DNA of 64,000 bases, from NCBI RefSeq assembly GCF_021025955.1, contig NZ_JAJNCL010000004.1, positions 62,001-126,000 on the forward strand. Direction: 5' to 3'. The position numbers were made by a program, and so were the translations under genes. Within the stretch, counting starts at the first letter, position 1. Every line of letters starts with the position of its first letter. Positions 1 to 10,200 of the stretch are shown here, piece by piece. The notes beneath the pieces were generated by a model that saw nothing but the letters and a program-made list of their open reading frames with translations, searched no databases and had not been told where the DNA came from. Source of the DNA: Rhodococcus qingshengii (GTDB lineage Bacteria; Actinomycetota; Actinomycetes; Mycobacteriales; Mycobacteriaceae).

Positions 1-406
1 GCTCGGTGTCGAACTCGGCGAGCACCTTCGGGAATCCCCAGATCTCCCGGCCGGCGGCCTTGGTGAACTCGCCGTCCACCGGCAACTCGTGAATGAGTGC
101 CCCCGCAGTTCCGGCAGCGAGTGAACGTAGATCTCCCAGCACCGAGGTCTCGGGAGGCGCAGTGTGGCTGCGCACCATGTATGTCACTCCGAATTCGTTG
201 TACGGCCCCAGATCCCCGTCGATGTAGTCGACAAAAACCAGGCCGCACAGCGCCCGGCCGGGGCGGTACTGGAGAACGGTCAAGCCGGTGTAATCGATGA
301 TCGACTGCGCGGTTGCGCTGGGTACGGAGTACAGCGCCATGAAGGCGGACGCGGTGCGAACTTCGACGGGCATCTCGACCTTCTTGCCCAGAATCGTGTA
401 GCTCAT
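1..406 (-). CDS. Acetoacetate decarboxylase-like protein (3' part cut by window edge)
   Basis: The visible 135 N-terminal residues start MSYTILGKKVEMP and contain YRPGRALCGLVFVDY, a GPYNEFGVTYMV stretch and an EIWGFPK motif. This arrangement is typical of the acetoacetate-decarboxylase (ADC) superfamily. The C-terminal part lies outside the window, so the active site cannot be judged. The start ATG overlaps the stop of the SDR gene upstream by 4 bp (ATGA), so the two are translationally coupled in one operon. Its place beside cyp142 and a KstR-like palindrome suggests a role in steroid or side-chain catabolism. That role is inference from context; ADC-fold proteins include many enzymes that do not decarboxylate acetoacetate. 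Confidence 0.75.
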   Translation of the reverse strand, partial: MSYTILGKKVEMPVEVRTASAFMALYSVPSATAQSIIDYTGLTVLQYRPGRALCGLVFVDYIDGDLGPYNEFGVTYMVRSHTAPPETSVLGDLRSLAAGTAGALIHELPVDGEFTKAAGREIWGFPKVLAEFDTE

Positions 407-1263
407 GGCGCGACCACCCCGCGGAGTCCGTCGGAGCCGTAGACGGGTTCGAGCATCGAGCGGAAATCCGGTCCGCGGCGCAGCATTTGGCCTCCGTCGA
501 CGTTGATGATCTGCCCGGTGATCCAGGTGGATTGAGGTCCGAGGAGGAAGGAAGCGAGTCCGGCGACGTCCTCGACCTCGCCGACGCGTTCGAGCGGAGT
601 GTTGGCCAGGTAATCGTCCAGGATGGGGCCACCGTCGGTGATGAGCGCGACCAGATCCGTTCGGGTCAGCCCCGGGCGGATCGCGTTGACACGAATGTTG
701 CTGGCACCCAGTTCGTCTGCTGCCAACTGCACCAGGTGATCCACGCCGGATTTCGAGACGCCGTACGCGCCGAACCAGCGATGTGTGTTGCTGCTGGCGA
801 TCGACGAGATCGCGACGATGGATCCGCCGCCTCCTGCCACCAGCGCCCGAGCGCCGTGCTTGATCGTCAGCATGGTCCCCGTGACGTTGAGGTCGACGGT
901 GCGGCGCCACGCGTCGACGTCGAGTTGCGTGACCGGTGCGATGGTTTCGTTCCCACCGGCGCAGGCCACGACTCCGTCGAGCTTTCCGGTGACGGACACC
1001 GCCGCGGCGACAGCGGCGACGACGTCTGACTCGATCGTGACGTCGGCAGGGCAGACGCTGACCGTTCCTGCCGGCTTCGACTGCCGGATCGATTCGGCGG
1101 CAGCATCAAGTTTCTCCTTGGTGCGTCCGCAGATCGTGACGTGAGCGCCGGAGGCAACAAGCGAACGCGCGATGCCCAGACCGATGCCACTACCGCCGCC
1201 GGTCACCAGTATCGATGTGCCGGCGAAAGTGGGTATGCCCGCTGAGGCGGTGTCGTCGTCCAT
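403..1263 (-). CDS. Short-chain dehydrogenase/reductase (SDR)
   Basis: A 286-residue classical SDR. The cofactor-binding glycine motif TGGGSGIG is at residues 21-28 and the catalytic YxxxK (Y167, K171) follows a serine-rich strand (AISSIASS). The C-terminal WITGQIINVDGG signature is present. Such enzymes catalyse NAD(P)-dependent alcohol/ketone interconversion in the cytosol. It is the first gene of a minus-strand operon with the ADC-like gene (4-bp overlap) and diverges from cyp142, with a KstR-like palindrome between them. A hydroxysteroid or hydroxyacyl-CoA substrate is likely from context but not shown by sequence. The ATG start leaves about 12 residues before the Rossmann fold, normal for the family. 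Confidence 0.85.
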   Translation of the reverse strand: MDDDTASAGIPTFAGTSILVTGGGSGIGLGIARSLVASGAHVTICGRTKEKLDAAAESIRQSKPAGTVSVCPADVTIESDVVAAVAAAVSVTGKLDGVVACAGGNETIAPVTQLDVDAWRRTVDLNVTGTMLTIKHGARALVAGGGGSIVAISSIASSNTHRWFGAYGVSKSGVDHLVQLAADELGASNIRVNAIRPGLTRTDLVALITDGGPILDDYLANTPLERVGEVEDVAGLASFLLGPQSTWITGQIINVDGGQMLRRGPDFRSMLEPVYGSDGLRGVVAP

Positions 1264-1353
1264 GCGTGTCTCCTGGTCGTTGCTCCGGCGGGCTCGCGTG
1301 CTGATTCTGGAGGTTTTCCGGTTCGGCTTCGGTGAAAACGCCCCACGCTATAT

Positions 1354-1367
1354 AGGAACAGGTTCTA
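1354..1367. promoter_or_regulatory. Candidate KstR operator between the SDR and cyp142
   Basis: The palindrome AGGAACAGGTTCTA lies 36 bp before the cyp142 start and 91 bp before the SDR start. The published KstR motif is TnnAACnnGTTnnA. This site matches at every fixed position except the first base (A for T). A site between two divergent steroid-type transcription units fits control of both by KstR, whose gene is not in the window. This is a motif match only. Confidence 0.55.
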
Positions 1368-1402
1368 CTTATTGAGGCAAGGGTTGTGTGAGAGGCGGAG
1401 TG

Positions 1403-2608
1403 ATGGCTACCAGACCGACCTTCGATTTGATCGACGGGCGCTTCTACAGCGGAGACCTCGGCAATGTGCGCGACGCGTACGCCTGGATGCGCGATCACGA
1501 GCCCGTGTACCGAGACGACGCCAACAGCATCACCGCGGCCGCGAGCTACGACGCCGTCGTCGCAGCCGAGCGGGATCCCGAACTGTTCTCCAATGCCGGT
1601 GGCATCCGCCCCGAGACGGGTCCGTTGCCGCAGATGATCGACATGGACGACCCGCAGCACCTCACGCGTCGACGCCTGGTCAACGCGGGTTTCACACGTA
1701 AGAAGGTCGAAGCCAAGGCCGGCCGTATCCGGGAGATCTGCGATCAACTGATCGACGCCGTCTGCGAAAAGGGAGAAGCCGACTTCGTCGCAGACCTGGC
1801 AGCACCGCTTCCCATGGCCGTCATCGGCGACATGTTGGGTGTCCGTCCGGAGGAACGCGCGATGTTTCTGCGGTGGTCGGACGATCTGGTGAAGGCATTG
1901 GGAAGCAACGCTTCCCCGGAGCAACTGCAGGCCATGATGGCTGCGTACGTCGATTTCACCGCGTACATGATGCGAACCATCGCCGAGCGGAGGAGCGACC
2001 CGGCCGACGATTTGGTGAGCACGTTGATTCACAGTGAGGTCGACGGCGAGGCCCTCTCCGATCAGGAAATCGTCAACGAATCCCTGCTGATCCTGATCGG
2101 CGGTGACGAGACCACACGGCACGTGCTCAGCGGCGGCATGGAACAGTTGCTGCGCCATCCGGACCAGCATCGAGCACTGGTCGACGATCCCGATGCCATT
2201 CCGTTGGCGATGGAGGAGATGCTGCGGTGGTCGTCGCCCATCAAGAACATGGCTCGAACCCTGACCCGTGATACCGATTTCTTCGGTGCGCAGCTGAAGG
2301 CCGGAGAGAAGATGCTGCTGCTCTTCGAATCGGCAAATTTCGACGAGTCCGTGTTCCTGAACGCCGAACAGTTCGATATCGGCCGCACGCCGAACCCGCA
2401 CGTGGCCTTCGGCTTCGGAACTCACTTCTGTCTGGGGAATCAGCTGGCCAGGTTGGAGGGACGGATCATGTTCGAGCAACTGTTCGCCAGGCTGCCGGAC
2501 ATGGCATTTGCCACCGACGCACCGTTGCAGCGGCGCGCCGCCAACTTCGTGTCCGGACTCGAATCGATGCCGGTGCGGTTTACGGCTTCGGCGCCGTCAG
2601 CCGGGTAG
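1403..2608 (+). CDS. cyp142: Cytochrome P450 CYP142, steroid side-chain monooxygenase
   Basis: This 401-residue soluble P450 has the I-helix GGDETT at 233-238, the ExxR pair in EEMLR (271-275) and the heme loop FGFGTHFCLGNQ with ligand Cys343. Stretches such as LFSNAGGIRP, AAPLPMAVIGDMLGVRPE and ANFVSGLESMPV are close to my memory of M. tuberculosis CYP142A1. That enzyme oxidises the terminal C26/C27 methyl of cholesterol or cholestenone to start side-chain degradation. I chose the ATG at 1403, preceded by AGGCGGAG, over a GTG at 1388. The gene diverges from the SDR/ADC operon around a KstR-like site. A separate ferredoxin and reductase would be needed and none is nearby. Confidence 0.88.
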   Translation: MATRPTFDLIDGRFYSGDLGNVRDAYAWMRDHEPVYRDDANSITAAASYDAVVAAERDPELFSNAGGIRPETGPLPQMIDMDDPQHLTRRRLVNAGFTRKKVEAKAGRIREICDQLIDAVCEKGEADFVADLAAPLPMAVIGDMLGVRPEERAMFLRWSDDLVKALGSNASPEQLQAMMAAYVDFTAYMMRTIAERRSDPADDLVSTLIHSEVDGEALSDQEIVNESLLILIGGDETTRHVLSGGMEQLLRHPDQHRALVDDPDAIPLAMEEMLRWSSPIKNMARTLTRDTDFFGAQLKAGEKMLLLFESANFDESVFLNAEQFDIGRTPNPHVAFGFGTHFCLGNQLARLEGRIMFEQLFARLPDMAFATDAPLQRRAANFVSGLESMPVRFTASAPSAG

Positions 2609-3031
2609 TTGGCAGTTGGGAGGCGCAGCATCCTCAGAGAGGGGGCTCCCCGCCGGATTGACGTAAATGACCTCGAGAACCAGTGGTGTTGTCTGAGAGT
2701 TGTTTCCGATGTGGACATGGTCCGAACCGCTGGGTTCGATCAATGTATTTCCCGCGCTGTAGATCCCGTCGACGGAGCAATCGGATCGGTAGTGGCTCAG
2801 CGTGCCCTGCGCGATCAGTGCGTAGAGCGTCCCGTCATGGAAGTGCCAACCGGTGGAACCGCCGGGGTCGATGGTGATCTGGCGCAGGATGTAATCCTTG
2901 CCGTCGAAAGTCACTTGCCCGAGAATTTCGCCGTGCACCCCCGTGCTCGGTGTTGCCGACGCATTGATCGGCGTCAGCGACAGTCCGATCGCTGCGGAAA
3001 CTGCAAGCAGAACTTGATGGCGTTTACGCAT
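2597..3031 (-). CDS. Secreted small cupin-domain protein
   Basis: A 144-residue protein starting MRKRHQVLLAVSAAIGLS, a classic signal peptide with likely cleavage after NASA or SATP. The mature part is one cupin barrel with a GWHFHDGTLY metal-binding type motif, and later SGSDHVHIGN, which supplies further histidines. The function is unknown; secreted mini-cupins may bind metal or small ligands. I chose the ATG at 3031 because the longer frame adds a non-signal-like extension. Its last 12 bp overlap the end of cyp142, which converges on it. Confidence 0.7.
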   Translation of the reverse strand: MRKRHQVLLAVSAAIGLSLTPINASATPSTGVHGEILGQVTFDGKDYILRQITIDPGGSTGWHFHDGTLYALIAQGTLSHYRSDCSVDGIYSAGNTLIEPSGSDHVHIGNNSQTTPLVLEVIYVNPAGSPLSEDAAPPNCQLPG

Positions 3032-3126
3032 GAGCGGCCCTCCCAGACGGATGTGCTCCTGAGTGTCCTCCGTCGGTGCCCGGTTTATCCCAGTTTTCGT
3101 GGATCCAGCACGGTGAAGGAACTGGC

Positions 3127-3510
3127 ATGCCACTAGTAGGCGGTTACGCTCGAGCCATGCAGCAAGTCGCGACGAGGCGCCGGAGCCAGCCGCCGCCTGC
3201 GCGCTTCATGTTCGAAGAGTTGATCGATCCGCACCGCCAGCCCGCCCGGCACTGGCTGGAACTGCTCGAGAGCGAGATCGCACCGGAGATCGTCAGGGCT
3301 GTAGAACCGGAGTTGGTTATCTGGTCGTCGATCTGGCCGGACCGCCCCGACGCCGTCATCCGATTCGACATCGAGGCGATCGGAAACAGCACGATGCTGC
3401 GTTGGACGCTCTTCCTCGACGATCCGATACCGTCTGAGCCGGATGTTGTCAGCATGCGAAAGCGGCTCAATACGTTGATCAATGCCAATCTCAGGTCGAT
3501 CTTCGGCTGA
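3127..3510 (+). CDS. Conserved hypothetical, SRPBCC-like small protein
   Basis: The frame encodes about 127 residues from an ATG at 3127 that follows AAGGA at a normal distance; ATG 3157 is an alternative. The C-terminal part alternates strands and ends in a long helix (VVSMRKRLNTLINANLRSIFG). This resembles the end of a START/SRPBCC helix-grip fold, and WSSIWPDRPDAVIRFDIEA would form the preceding strands. No catalytic motif is visible. The gene ends 9 bp from the convergent stop of the ABC binding-protein gene. The SRPBCC assignment is tentative. Confidence 0.5.
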   Translation: MPLVGGYARAMQQVATRRRSQPPPARFMFEELIDPHRQPARHWLELLESEIAPEIVRAVEPELVIWSSIWPDRPDAVIRFDIEAIGNSTMLRWTLFLDDPIPSEPDVVSMRKRLNTLINANLRSIFG

Positions 3511-3518
3511 CGTGGAGG

Positions 3519-4613
3519 TCAGATCAGGCTCGGATTCTCGGCGTACACCTCTTCTAGGATTGACATGTCGAACAGTTGGTCCGCTGTAATCTCCAGTCCC
3601 GCTTTCGACAGTGCCGCGATGTTCTGTTCGATCAGTTGGGGTGTCATCGTGAACAACCCGTTGGCTTTGGTATCTGCCGACACCACGAGATCGTTCTGTG
3701 CGGTGGCTTCCTTGATCTGCTCTTCGAGTTCCAGGTTCTGGTCCTTGCCGTAGACCTCGACGGCTAGGCGTGCCGACTCTGCTGGATCGGCGACCGCATC
3801 CTTCCATCCCTGGATCTCGGCCTTGAGAAATGCCTTGAGCTTGTCTCTCTCGTTGTCGATGGTGGACTGGAGAACCGTGAACGATTCGGCGACCAACGGC
3901 AGGTTGTAGTCCGCGAAGAGGAAGTGGGCGTTGGGGAAACCTTTGGCGGCCAGTGTGATCGGCTCGTTGGTCACGTAGGAGACCCAGCCGTCCACCTCGC
4001 CGTTTGCCAGGGGGCTCGGATCGAACTGCGCGGGCACGATCGTCATCTGGCTTTCGGTCAGGCCGTTGGCTGCCAGGAGAGCTCCGAAGACGAGCTGATT
4101 GGAATCCTGGACGCCGATCTTCTTGCCGATCATGTCCTGTGGTGAGTTGATCGGTGCCGCAGCGGAACTGACAATCGCAAACGGGTTCTTCTGGAATGTC
4201 GCCCCGACGATCTTTGCCTCCAGTCCGTCGAGCACGGCGGGGGCTGTGAGCTGCGGTGCGGACATTCCGATCCACACCTTGCCGGTGTCCAAGCCGGCTT
4301 CGACGCCGGTGCCGGCTGCGCCGCCTGCCACCAGGTCGACATTTCCGAAGCCGGCATTCTTGTAGTAGCCCTTGTCGAGAGCGAAGTACTCGCCGGCGAA
4401 CTCGATGTTCTTGATCCAGGACAACTGCACTGCAACTGTTCCGAATTCGGAACCGTCGTCCGTGGTTCCGCCACTCGAACTGCTGGAGTCATTGCTGCAC
4501 GCGAGCAATGATGCACTACCGGCGACTGCGATGCCGGTCAGCGCGGAGTAGCGGAAGAAGGCCCTGCGGTCCAGTTGGCGGACGGGCTTGAATGGCGTCA
4601 TGAATCGGAACAC
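3519..4613 (-). CDS. ABC transporter substrate-binding lipoprotein, NMT1/THI5 family
   Basis: This 364-residue protein has a twin-arginine style leader (DRRAFFRYSALTG) and a lipobox (SLLACS) near residue 39, so it should be a Tat-exported surface lipoprotein. The mature domain begins VAVQLSWIKNIEFAGEYFA and continues GYYKNAGFGNVDL, the hallmark N-terminus of NMT1/THI5/SsuA-type binding proteins. Known family ligands include pyrimidine thiamine precursors, alkanesulfonates and nitrate; the sequence does not decide which applies here. It is the last gene of the importer operon, 66 bp after the second permease. Confidence 0.85.
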   Translation of the reverse strand: MFRFMTPFKPVRQLDRRAFFRYSALTGIAVAGSASLLACSNDSSSSSGGTTDDGSEFGTVAVQLSWIKNIEFAGEYFALDKGYYKNAGFGNVDLVAGGAAGTGVEAGLDTGKVWIGMSAPQLTAPAVLDGLEAKIVGATFQKNPFAIVSSAAAPINSPQDMIGKKIGVQDSNQLVFGALLAANGLTESQMTIVPAQFDPSPLANGEVDGWVSYVTNEPITLAAKGFPNAHFLFADYNLPLVAESFTVLQSTIDNERDKLKAFLKAEIQGWKDAVADPAESARLAVEVYGKDQNLELEEQIKEATAQNDLVVSADTKANGLFTMTPQLIEQNIAALSKAGLEITADQLFDMSILEEVYAENPSLI

Positions 4614-4679
4614 TAGGGCCAGTCGGTTTCGTTCAGTTTGCTTGGCAGACAGAGTTTATTGAGGTCGTGTTAACAGATG

Positions 4680-5477
4680 TCACGACTTGCCTGCCGAAGG
4701 ACCGAAACGAGACAGAGCGATGTTTTCGAAGATCCCGACCACGGCGTAGAGGATGATGGACACCACGGTGATCACTACGATCGATGCCCACAGTTCGTTG
4801 TACTGGTAGCGCGGTATGGCTTTGATCATGCTCGAGCCCAAACCTTGACCGCTACCGAGCCATTCGCCGATCAGTGCTCCGATCAAAGCGCCGGGCACTG
4901 ACACCCTAGCGGCGGCGAACACCGCCGGAAGTGCGGACGGTACGGACACCATTCGCAATGCGGTCCAACGACTCCCGCCGTACGCGGCAATGAGGTCTTG
5001 TGCCTGAGCCGGAGCGGCGCGCAGACCGACCATGATCATGACAAGGGCAGGGAAGAACACCACAATCGCAACCATGACCGTCACACCCACGATTCCGCGC
5101 CCGAATATCAGGACGATGATCGGGGTCATCGCAACGAGAGGGACAGATCGTAGAAGCATCGCAACGGGCATGAAAGTCTGTTCGACAGTGCGCGAAACGA
5201 CAAAAACGGATGCGACCACGAGCGCAGCAGTCAGTCCGACGGCAAAACCGACACCGGCGTCGCGCAGAGTGATGAACAGGTTGTCGACGATGCCCGAACG
5301 AGCGTCGGCGGATTTCGGTCCGGAGAACAGATACTCCCAGACGTCGGCCGGCGTCTTTCCTACACGCGGACCCACCTGGGGGAAGGCGTTGAGGAAGACC
5401 ACCCAGATGACAAGCAACAGCGCCGAGGCGATGGCAATCGGAGCGAGGAATCTCAATGTTCCTCGTACCGCGGTCAT
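4680..5477 (-). CDS. ABC transporter permease (SsuC/TauC type)
   Basis: A 265-residue inner-membrane permease starting [22 protein letters not shown]. It has about six hydrophobic segments and the cytoplasmic coupling loop in AAYGGSRWTALRMVSVPSALP, which matches the EAA motif of binding-protein-dependent importers. The start ATG overlaps the previous permease stop by 4 bp. Together with the neighbouring, clearly different permease it would form a heterodimeric channel, which is less usual than the homodimers of SsuC or TauC. The long upstream extension of this frame lies inside the previous gene and was rejected. Confidence 0.85.
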   Translation of the reverse strand: MTAVRGTLRFLAPIAIASALLLVIWVVFLNAFPQVGPRVGKTPADVWEYLFSGPKSADARSGIVDNLFITLRDAGVGFAVGLTAALVVASVFVVSRTVEQTFMPVAMLLRSVPLVAMTPIIVLIFGRGIVGVTVMVAIVVFFPALVMIMVGLRAAPAQAQDLIAAYGGSRWTALRMVSVPSALPAVFAAARVSVPGALIGALIGEWLGSGQGLGSSMIKAIPRYQYNELWASIVVITVVSIILYAVVGIFENIALSRFGPSAGKS

Positions 5478-6304
5478 TTCTGTGCTCCCGGAGCGCTCGT
5501 CCACGGCGTGACGAGCCGGGCGATCGCTGCGACGACGGCGTATCCCAGGCCGGCGAGCAAGGCGGCGGCGATGGCCATTCCCCACGTTCGCGGGACGTTG
5601 TACGACGTCTGAGCGGCCGTGAGTGCGACGCCGATTCCGCTGTCCACCCCGCCGAGATACTCACCGAGAATTGCACCCAGCACGGCCGAGGGCGCAGCAA
5701 TCTTGAGGGCGGCAAAGGTGCTCGGAAGTGCGCTCACAAGTTGAACTTTGGTGAACTTTTGCCAACGTCCACCGCCGTAGGCGACGACGAGATCGAGGCT
5801 CGTCTTGTCTGCCGATCTCAGGCCCGCAAGCGTGCCGACCATCGTGGTGAAGAAGCAGTACATCGCGGCGAGAAAGATCGTGGGGGTCCGGCCGCCGAAG
5901 ACGACCAGGATGATCGGGCCGAGCGCCAACAGCGGTGTGCAGTAGCTCAGGATTGCCAATTGCGTGGCCAAGCCCTCGATGGGCGGAATGAGAACGACAA
6001 GCACGGCAAGCGTGATCGCCAGCAGATTTCCCCAGAAAAAGCCCTGCAGCGCACCGGAAGCCGTGACGGTGAAATTGGGTCCGTACAGCGACCAACCGTC
6101 GTCGAACATCGTCGACACAACCACCCACGGCGTCGGAATCGTGCCTCCCGCAACACCGGCCGCCGCGAGAATCCACCAGAGAGCGATCAGTCCGCAGATG
6201 CCGACTGCACCGCCGAACCACGCCGGACGCTTCAATCGGATCCGGCGCGGCACAGATGGCTGCGCCGCAGCGGTCGCGACGTTCTCGATATCGGTAATTG
6301 TCAT
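5474..6304 (-). CDS. ABC transporter permease (SsuC/TauC type)
   Basis: A 276-residue membrane protein. A hydrophilic N-terminus of about 27 residues is followed by [20 protein letters not shown] and further membrane helices. The EAA-type loop is [20 protein letters not shown]. The start ATG (6304) overlaps the ATPase stop by 4 bp (ATGA). A longer frame upstream runs through the ATPase gene in another frame and is not real. It is the second gene of the importer operon and the likely partner of the following permease. Confidence 0.85.
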   Translation of the reverse strand: MTITDIENVATAAAQPSVPRRIRLKRPAWFGGAVGICGLIALWWILAAAGVAGGTIPTPWVVVSTMFDDGWSLYGPNFTVTASGALQGFFWGNLLAITLAVLVVLIPPIEGLATQLAILSYCTPLLALGPIILVVFGGRTPTIFLAAMYCFFTTMVGTLAGLRSADKTSLDLVVAYGGGRWQKFTKVQLVSALPSTFAALKIAAPSAVLGAILGEYLGGVDSGIGVALTAAQTSYNVPRTWGMAIAAALLAGLGYAVVAAIARLVTPWTSAPGAQK

Positions 6305-7101
6305 GCGACGCCTGCTTTTCCGAAGAGCAGTCCGGAGAGGTAGTCGTGGATCGCGTGGAACTCGGGTGTACGCATCATCTCGGGTGTCCGCGGGCGCGGC
6401 AGGTCGATCGGCACGACTTCGAGGACGCGTCCGGGCCGCGGCGTCATTACGGCCACGACGTCGGAGAGGAACACGGCTTCGGCGATTCCGTGCGTCACCA
6501 TCAACGTGGTCGCCGGCTTCTCGGTCCAGATTCTGAGCAATTCGATGTTGAGCCGTTGTCTGGTCATGTCGTCGAGCGCGCCGAACGGCTCGTCGAGTAG
6601 TAGGACGCTCGGCTTGACGACGAGTGATCGTGCGATCGACACACGCTGACGCATACCGCCTGACAATTGAGCGGGCTTGGCCTTCTCGAATCCTTCGAGG
6701 CCGACGAGCGCGATCAGGTCGGCGATCTGGTCGGGGTCGGGATCGATGCCGGCCACCTGAAGCGGCAGTTTGATGTTGGAGGTCACCGTCCGCCACGGCA
6801 GCAAAGCCGAATCCTGGAACGCGATTCCGAGTTCGCGACGCTTGCGCAATTCGGCGGGGGACTGCCCGTTGACAAGGGCCGTTCCCGACGTCGGAGTATC
6901 GAGGCCCGCGAGAATGCGGAGAACGGTGGACTTCCCGCAACCGGACGGCCCGAGCAGAGACAGAAAGGAGCCTTCGCTGGTTTGGAGGGACACGTCGGTC
7001 AGCGCGGTCACCGACCGACGTCCCATCTCGAAGGTCTTGCCGAGGCCGGAGATGTCGAGACCGGTTCCAGCGGGGCGAGGTGTGGTGACGGGACTGGTCA
7101 T
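6301..7101 (-). CDS. ABC transporter ATP-binding protein (SsuB/TauB type)
   Basis: The ATPase has Walker [10 protein letters not shown], the Q-loop [13 protein letters not shown], signature [15 protein letters not shown], Walker [12 protein letters not shown] and the switch histidine in MVTHGIAEA. It is about 266 residues from the ATG at 7101; an ATG 33 bp upstream (7134) is possible. DSALLPW is typical of nitrate/sulfonate/taurine importers. As first gene of a four-gene operon it would energise the two permeases and the lipoprotein downstream. The promoter should lie in the 130-bp gap to the divergent recC. Confidence 0.88.
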   Translation of the reverse strand: MTSPVTTPRPAGTGLDISGLGKTFEMGRRSVTALTDVSLQTSEGSFLSLLGPSGCGKSTVLRILAGLDTPTSGTALVNGQSPAELRKRRELGIAFQDSALLPWRTVTSNIKLPLQVAGIDPDPDQIADLIALVGLEGFEKAKPAQLSGGMRQRVSIARSLVVKPSVLLLDEPFGALDDMTRQRLNIELLRIWTEKPATTLMVTHGIAEAVFLSDVVAVMTPRPGRVLEVVPIDLPRPRTPEMMRTPEFHAIHDYLSGLLFGKAGVA

Positions 7102-7231
7102 TCCCGCACAGTACGAACGTCCGGTTGCGGTCATGTTGCCTGCGCGTCACCGCTGCGTGAGGCTGGTTCGGCGTCTCCTGTCACAGCGCCGTGGTGAGAT
7201 GGACGTCTGGACGGAGTGAGGGGAGCGAAGA

Positions 7232-10200
7232 TTGCTGAAGTTGTACCGGGCCGAGCGTTCGGACACCTTGGTCTCGGCGTTGGCCACGCTCCTCCGTACA
7301 CCGCTGTCGGATCCATTCGCCCGGGAAACTGTCGCGGTGCCGGCCAAGGGCGTCGAGCGTTGGCTCAATCAGCGATTGTCCTCCCAGCTAGGCACGTCGG
7401 GACTGTCAGCAAAGGACGGAATTTCTGCGAACATCGTGTTTCCTTCACCCGCGCGCCTGGTCGCGGAGTCCGTGGCCGCGGTCAGTGGAATCACGGCTGA
7501 CGACGACCCATGGTCGCCGACGCGATTGGTGTGGACGGTTCTCGATGTGATCGACGAGTCCCTCGGCGAGCCCTGGTGCGGAGTTCTGGCGAAGCATCTC
7601 GAAGGCCATCGTGAGGGTCGACGGTTTGCGTCCGCCACACATGTCACCGAACTCTTCCGCAGCTATGCCGCGCAACGCCCGCAGATGCTGATCGACTGGG
7701 CTGCCGGGCGGTTGACGGACGGGCATGGGTTACCGCTCTCGGAGGATTTCGAGTGGCAGGCACGTTTGTGGTGCATCGCCGCGGACAGGATCGACCTCCC
7801 GGGCCCCGCAGATCGATTGGGGCAGGTGAGCCGCGCTCTGGTCGAGGATCCGGCCTTGGTCGACCTACCGGAACGCCTGTCGGTCTTCGGGCCGACACGT
7901 CTGCCGGTCGATCAGCGAATGATCTTGAGCGCCCTGAGCGCGCATCGGGACGTGCACGTCTGGCTCCCGCATCCGAGCCCCGCGTTGTGGAACAAGATGA
8001 GCTCGCGCATTCCAGCTCGAAGTGAAAGTGCGATCCGACGTTCGGAAGACGGGTCGGCCCTGATATCCGCCAATCCGTTGCTGTCGAGTCTCGCTCGCGA
8101 CGTTCGTGAACTTCAGATCAGCCTCGGCGCCGCCGAGTTCGAGTCGGTGCATCTTCCTGAACCAGCGGGCCCGAAATCCCTCCTGGCGACGGTCAAAGCC
8201 GACGTGATCGCAGATCGTGCTCCCAGCGTTTCAGCGGAACCGGATGGGACAGTTCAGGTCCACGCTTGCCACGGGCCGGCACGGCAGGTCGAGGTGCTTC
8301 GCGAATGTCTGCTCCGATTGTTCGAGGACGACCCGACATTGCAGCCGCGTGACGTACTCATGATGTGCCCGGACGTCGAAACGTACGCACCCTTGGTTCG
8401 TGCTGCATTCGGGCAAGGCGTCCATGGCCACCCCGGGCATCTTCTTCGAGTAAGGCTGGCAGACCGCGGATTACGTCAGACCAATCCTGTCCTGGCCGTT
8501 CTCGGCTCTCTCCTCGAATTGGCCGACGGCAGGGCCACAGCCAGTGAGGTCCTCGACCTGGCCGCGACCGAGCCCGTCCGCACACGTTTTTCGTGGGGTG
8601 ACGACGAATTGGAAAGACTGCGGGAATGGACGACGGAAGCGGGTGCTCGCTGGGGAATCGGTAGTCGGCAGCGTGCCACGTTCGGTCTCGACGCATTTCC
8701 GCAGAACACCTTCAACACCGCCATGGACCGAATCTTGTTGGGGGTCAGCGCGGACGAATCGGAAAATGCCTGGTTGGATCTCGCGCTGCCACTCGATGAC
8801 GTGGACGGTACAGACATCGACCTGAGTGGACGTTTCGCAGAGTTCGTCGATCGCCTGGCCGTCTCGCTTCGCGATCTTGCCGGCCCGCATTCGCCGGCCG
8901 AATGGCTTCGCGTGTTGATGCGGGCTCTGGATCTGCTGACCGACACAGTGCCCGCCGATTCCTGGCAGAGCGCGGTGGCACACCGCGAGTTGGTAGCTGC
9001 TGTCGAATTCGGCGGAGAGACGGTGTTACGTCTGGCCGATGTTCGCTCGATGCTCTCGCGCAGCCTCGCGGGCAGACCTACGCGTGCCAATTTCCGAACC
9101 GGCGAACTGACGGTGTGCACGATGGTTCCGATGCGTTCGGTGCCGCATCGCGTCGTCGTGCTGATCGGGCTCGACGACGAGGTCTTCCCCCGAACTGGTG
9201 GAGTCGACGGCGACGACATCTTGTCCCGTGATCCCGTTGTGGGGGAGCGTGATCTGCGCAGTGAAGACCGGCAACTGCTTCTCGATGCCGTGATGTCTGC
9301 GGGTGAGCACCTGTTGCTGTTGTATACCGGTGCCGATCCGGTCACCGGTGTCGTCAGACCGCCGGCGATCCCCCTCAGTGGTCTCCTCGACGTACTCAGT
9401 GCGACGGTAGGTCCGGACGCTGTAAACGGGGTGCTGACACGGCATCCGTTGCAGTCGTTCGACAATCGAAACTTCGCGCCGAACAAGCCGTTCAGCTTCG
9501 ACATGGCAGCGCTGGCCGGTGCCAGGGCTGCTGCCGGAACACCGATCGAATTGCCGACAGTCTTGTCGGCCAAGCTACTCGAGGTGCATCCGAAGGAAGT
9601 GAACCTTGCCGACCTGGTGAACTTCCTCGTACACCCCGCCCGTGGTTTTCTGCGCCAACGCCTCGGCGTCCGGGTACCGGAACTCGACGACGACATCGCG
9701 GATTCGCTGGCAACCGAGCTCGATCCACTGTCCACCTGGGCTCTGGGTGACCGAATGCTTCTCTCGCGCTTGGCTGGACGCAGCTCCGCAGATTTCCGCG
9801 CAGCCGAGTGGCGCCGCGGTACTTTGCCGCCCTACAACTTGGGCGCCACGGTTCTGGGCAACGTCGAGTGGGTGGTAGACCAACTTGCCGGTCTTGCATT
9901 GCCACACCTCGAGGGCGACTCCGAGGCTGTCGACGTCGACATCGACCTCGGTGACGGGCGTCGTCTCACCGGAACGGTAACCGGTGTGCACGGCAATTCA
10001 GTGGTGCGAGCGTCGTATTCCTCACTGGCGCCCAAACATCGGATGACGGCCTGGATCAACCTGCTCGCCTTGAAAGCACACGGACGACCCGGAGCGCTCG
10101 ATGCAGTCTCCATTGGACGGGGTCGGGGAAAGATCGCAGCGGCACGGTCGGTGCTCGATGCGCCAGTCAATGCGATCGAGATCCTGCAGCAATTGGTGGA

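Noticed and set aside
1190-2479. Long open frame on the minus strand opposite cyp142
   Set aside because: Antisense to a gene with all P450 motifs; the protein is low-quality with no family signal.
3133-4275. 380-codon minus-strand frame across the binding-protein gene
   Set aside because: Arginine-rich out-of-frame reading of the real lipoprotein gene and its neighbour.
8476-9735. 419-codon minus-strand frame within recC
   Set aside because: Serine/arginine-rich antisense reading of a conserved gene, typical of high-G+C shadows.
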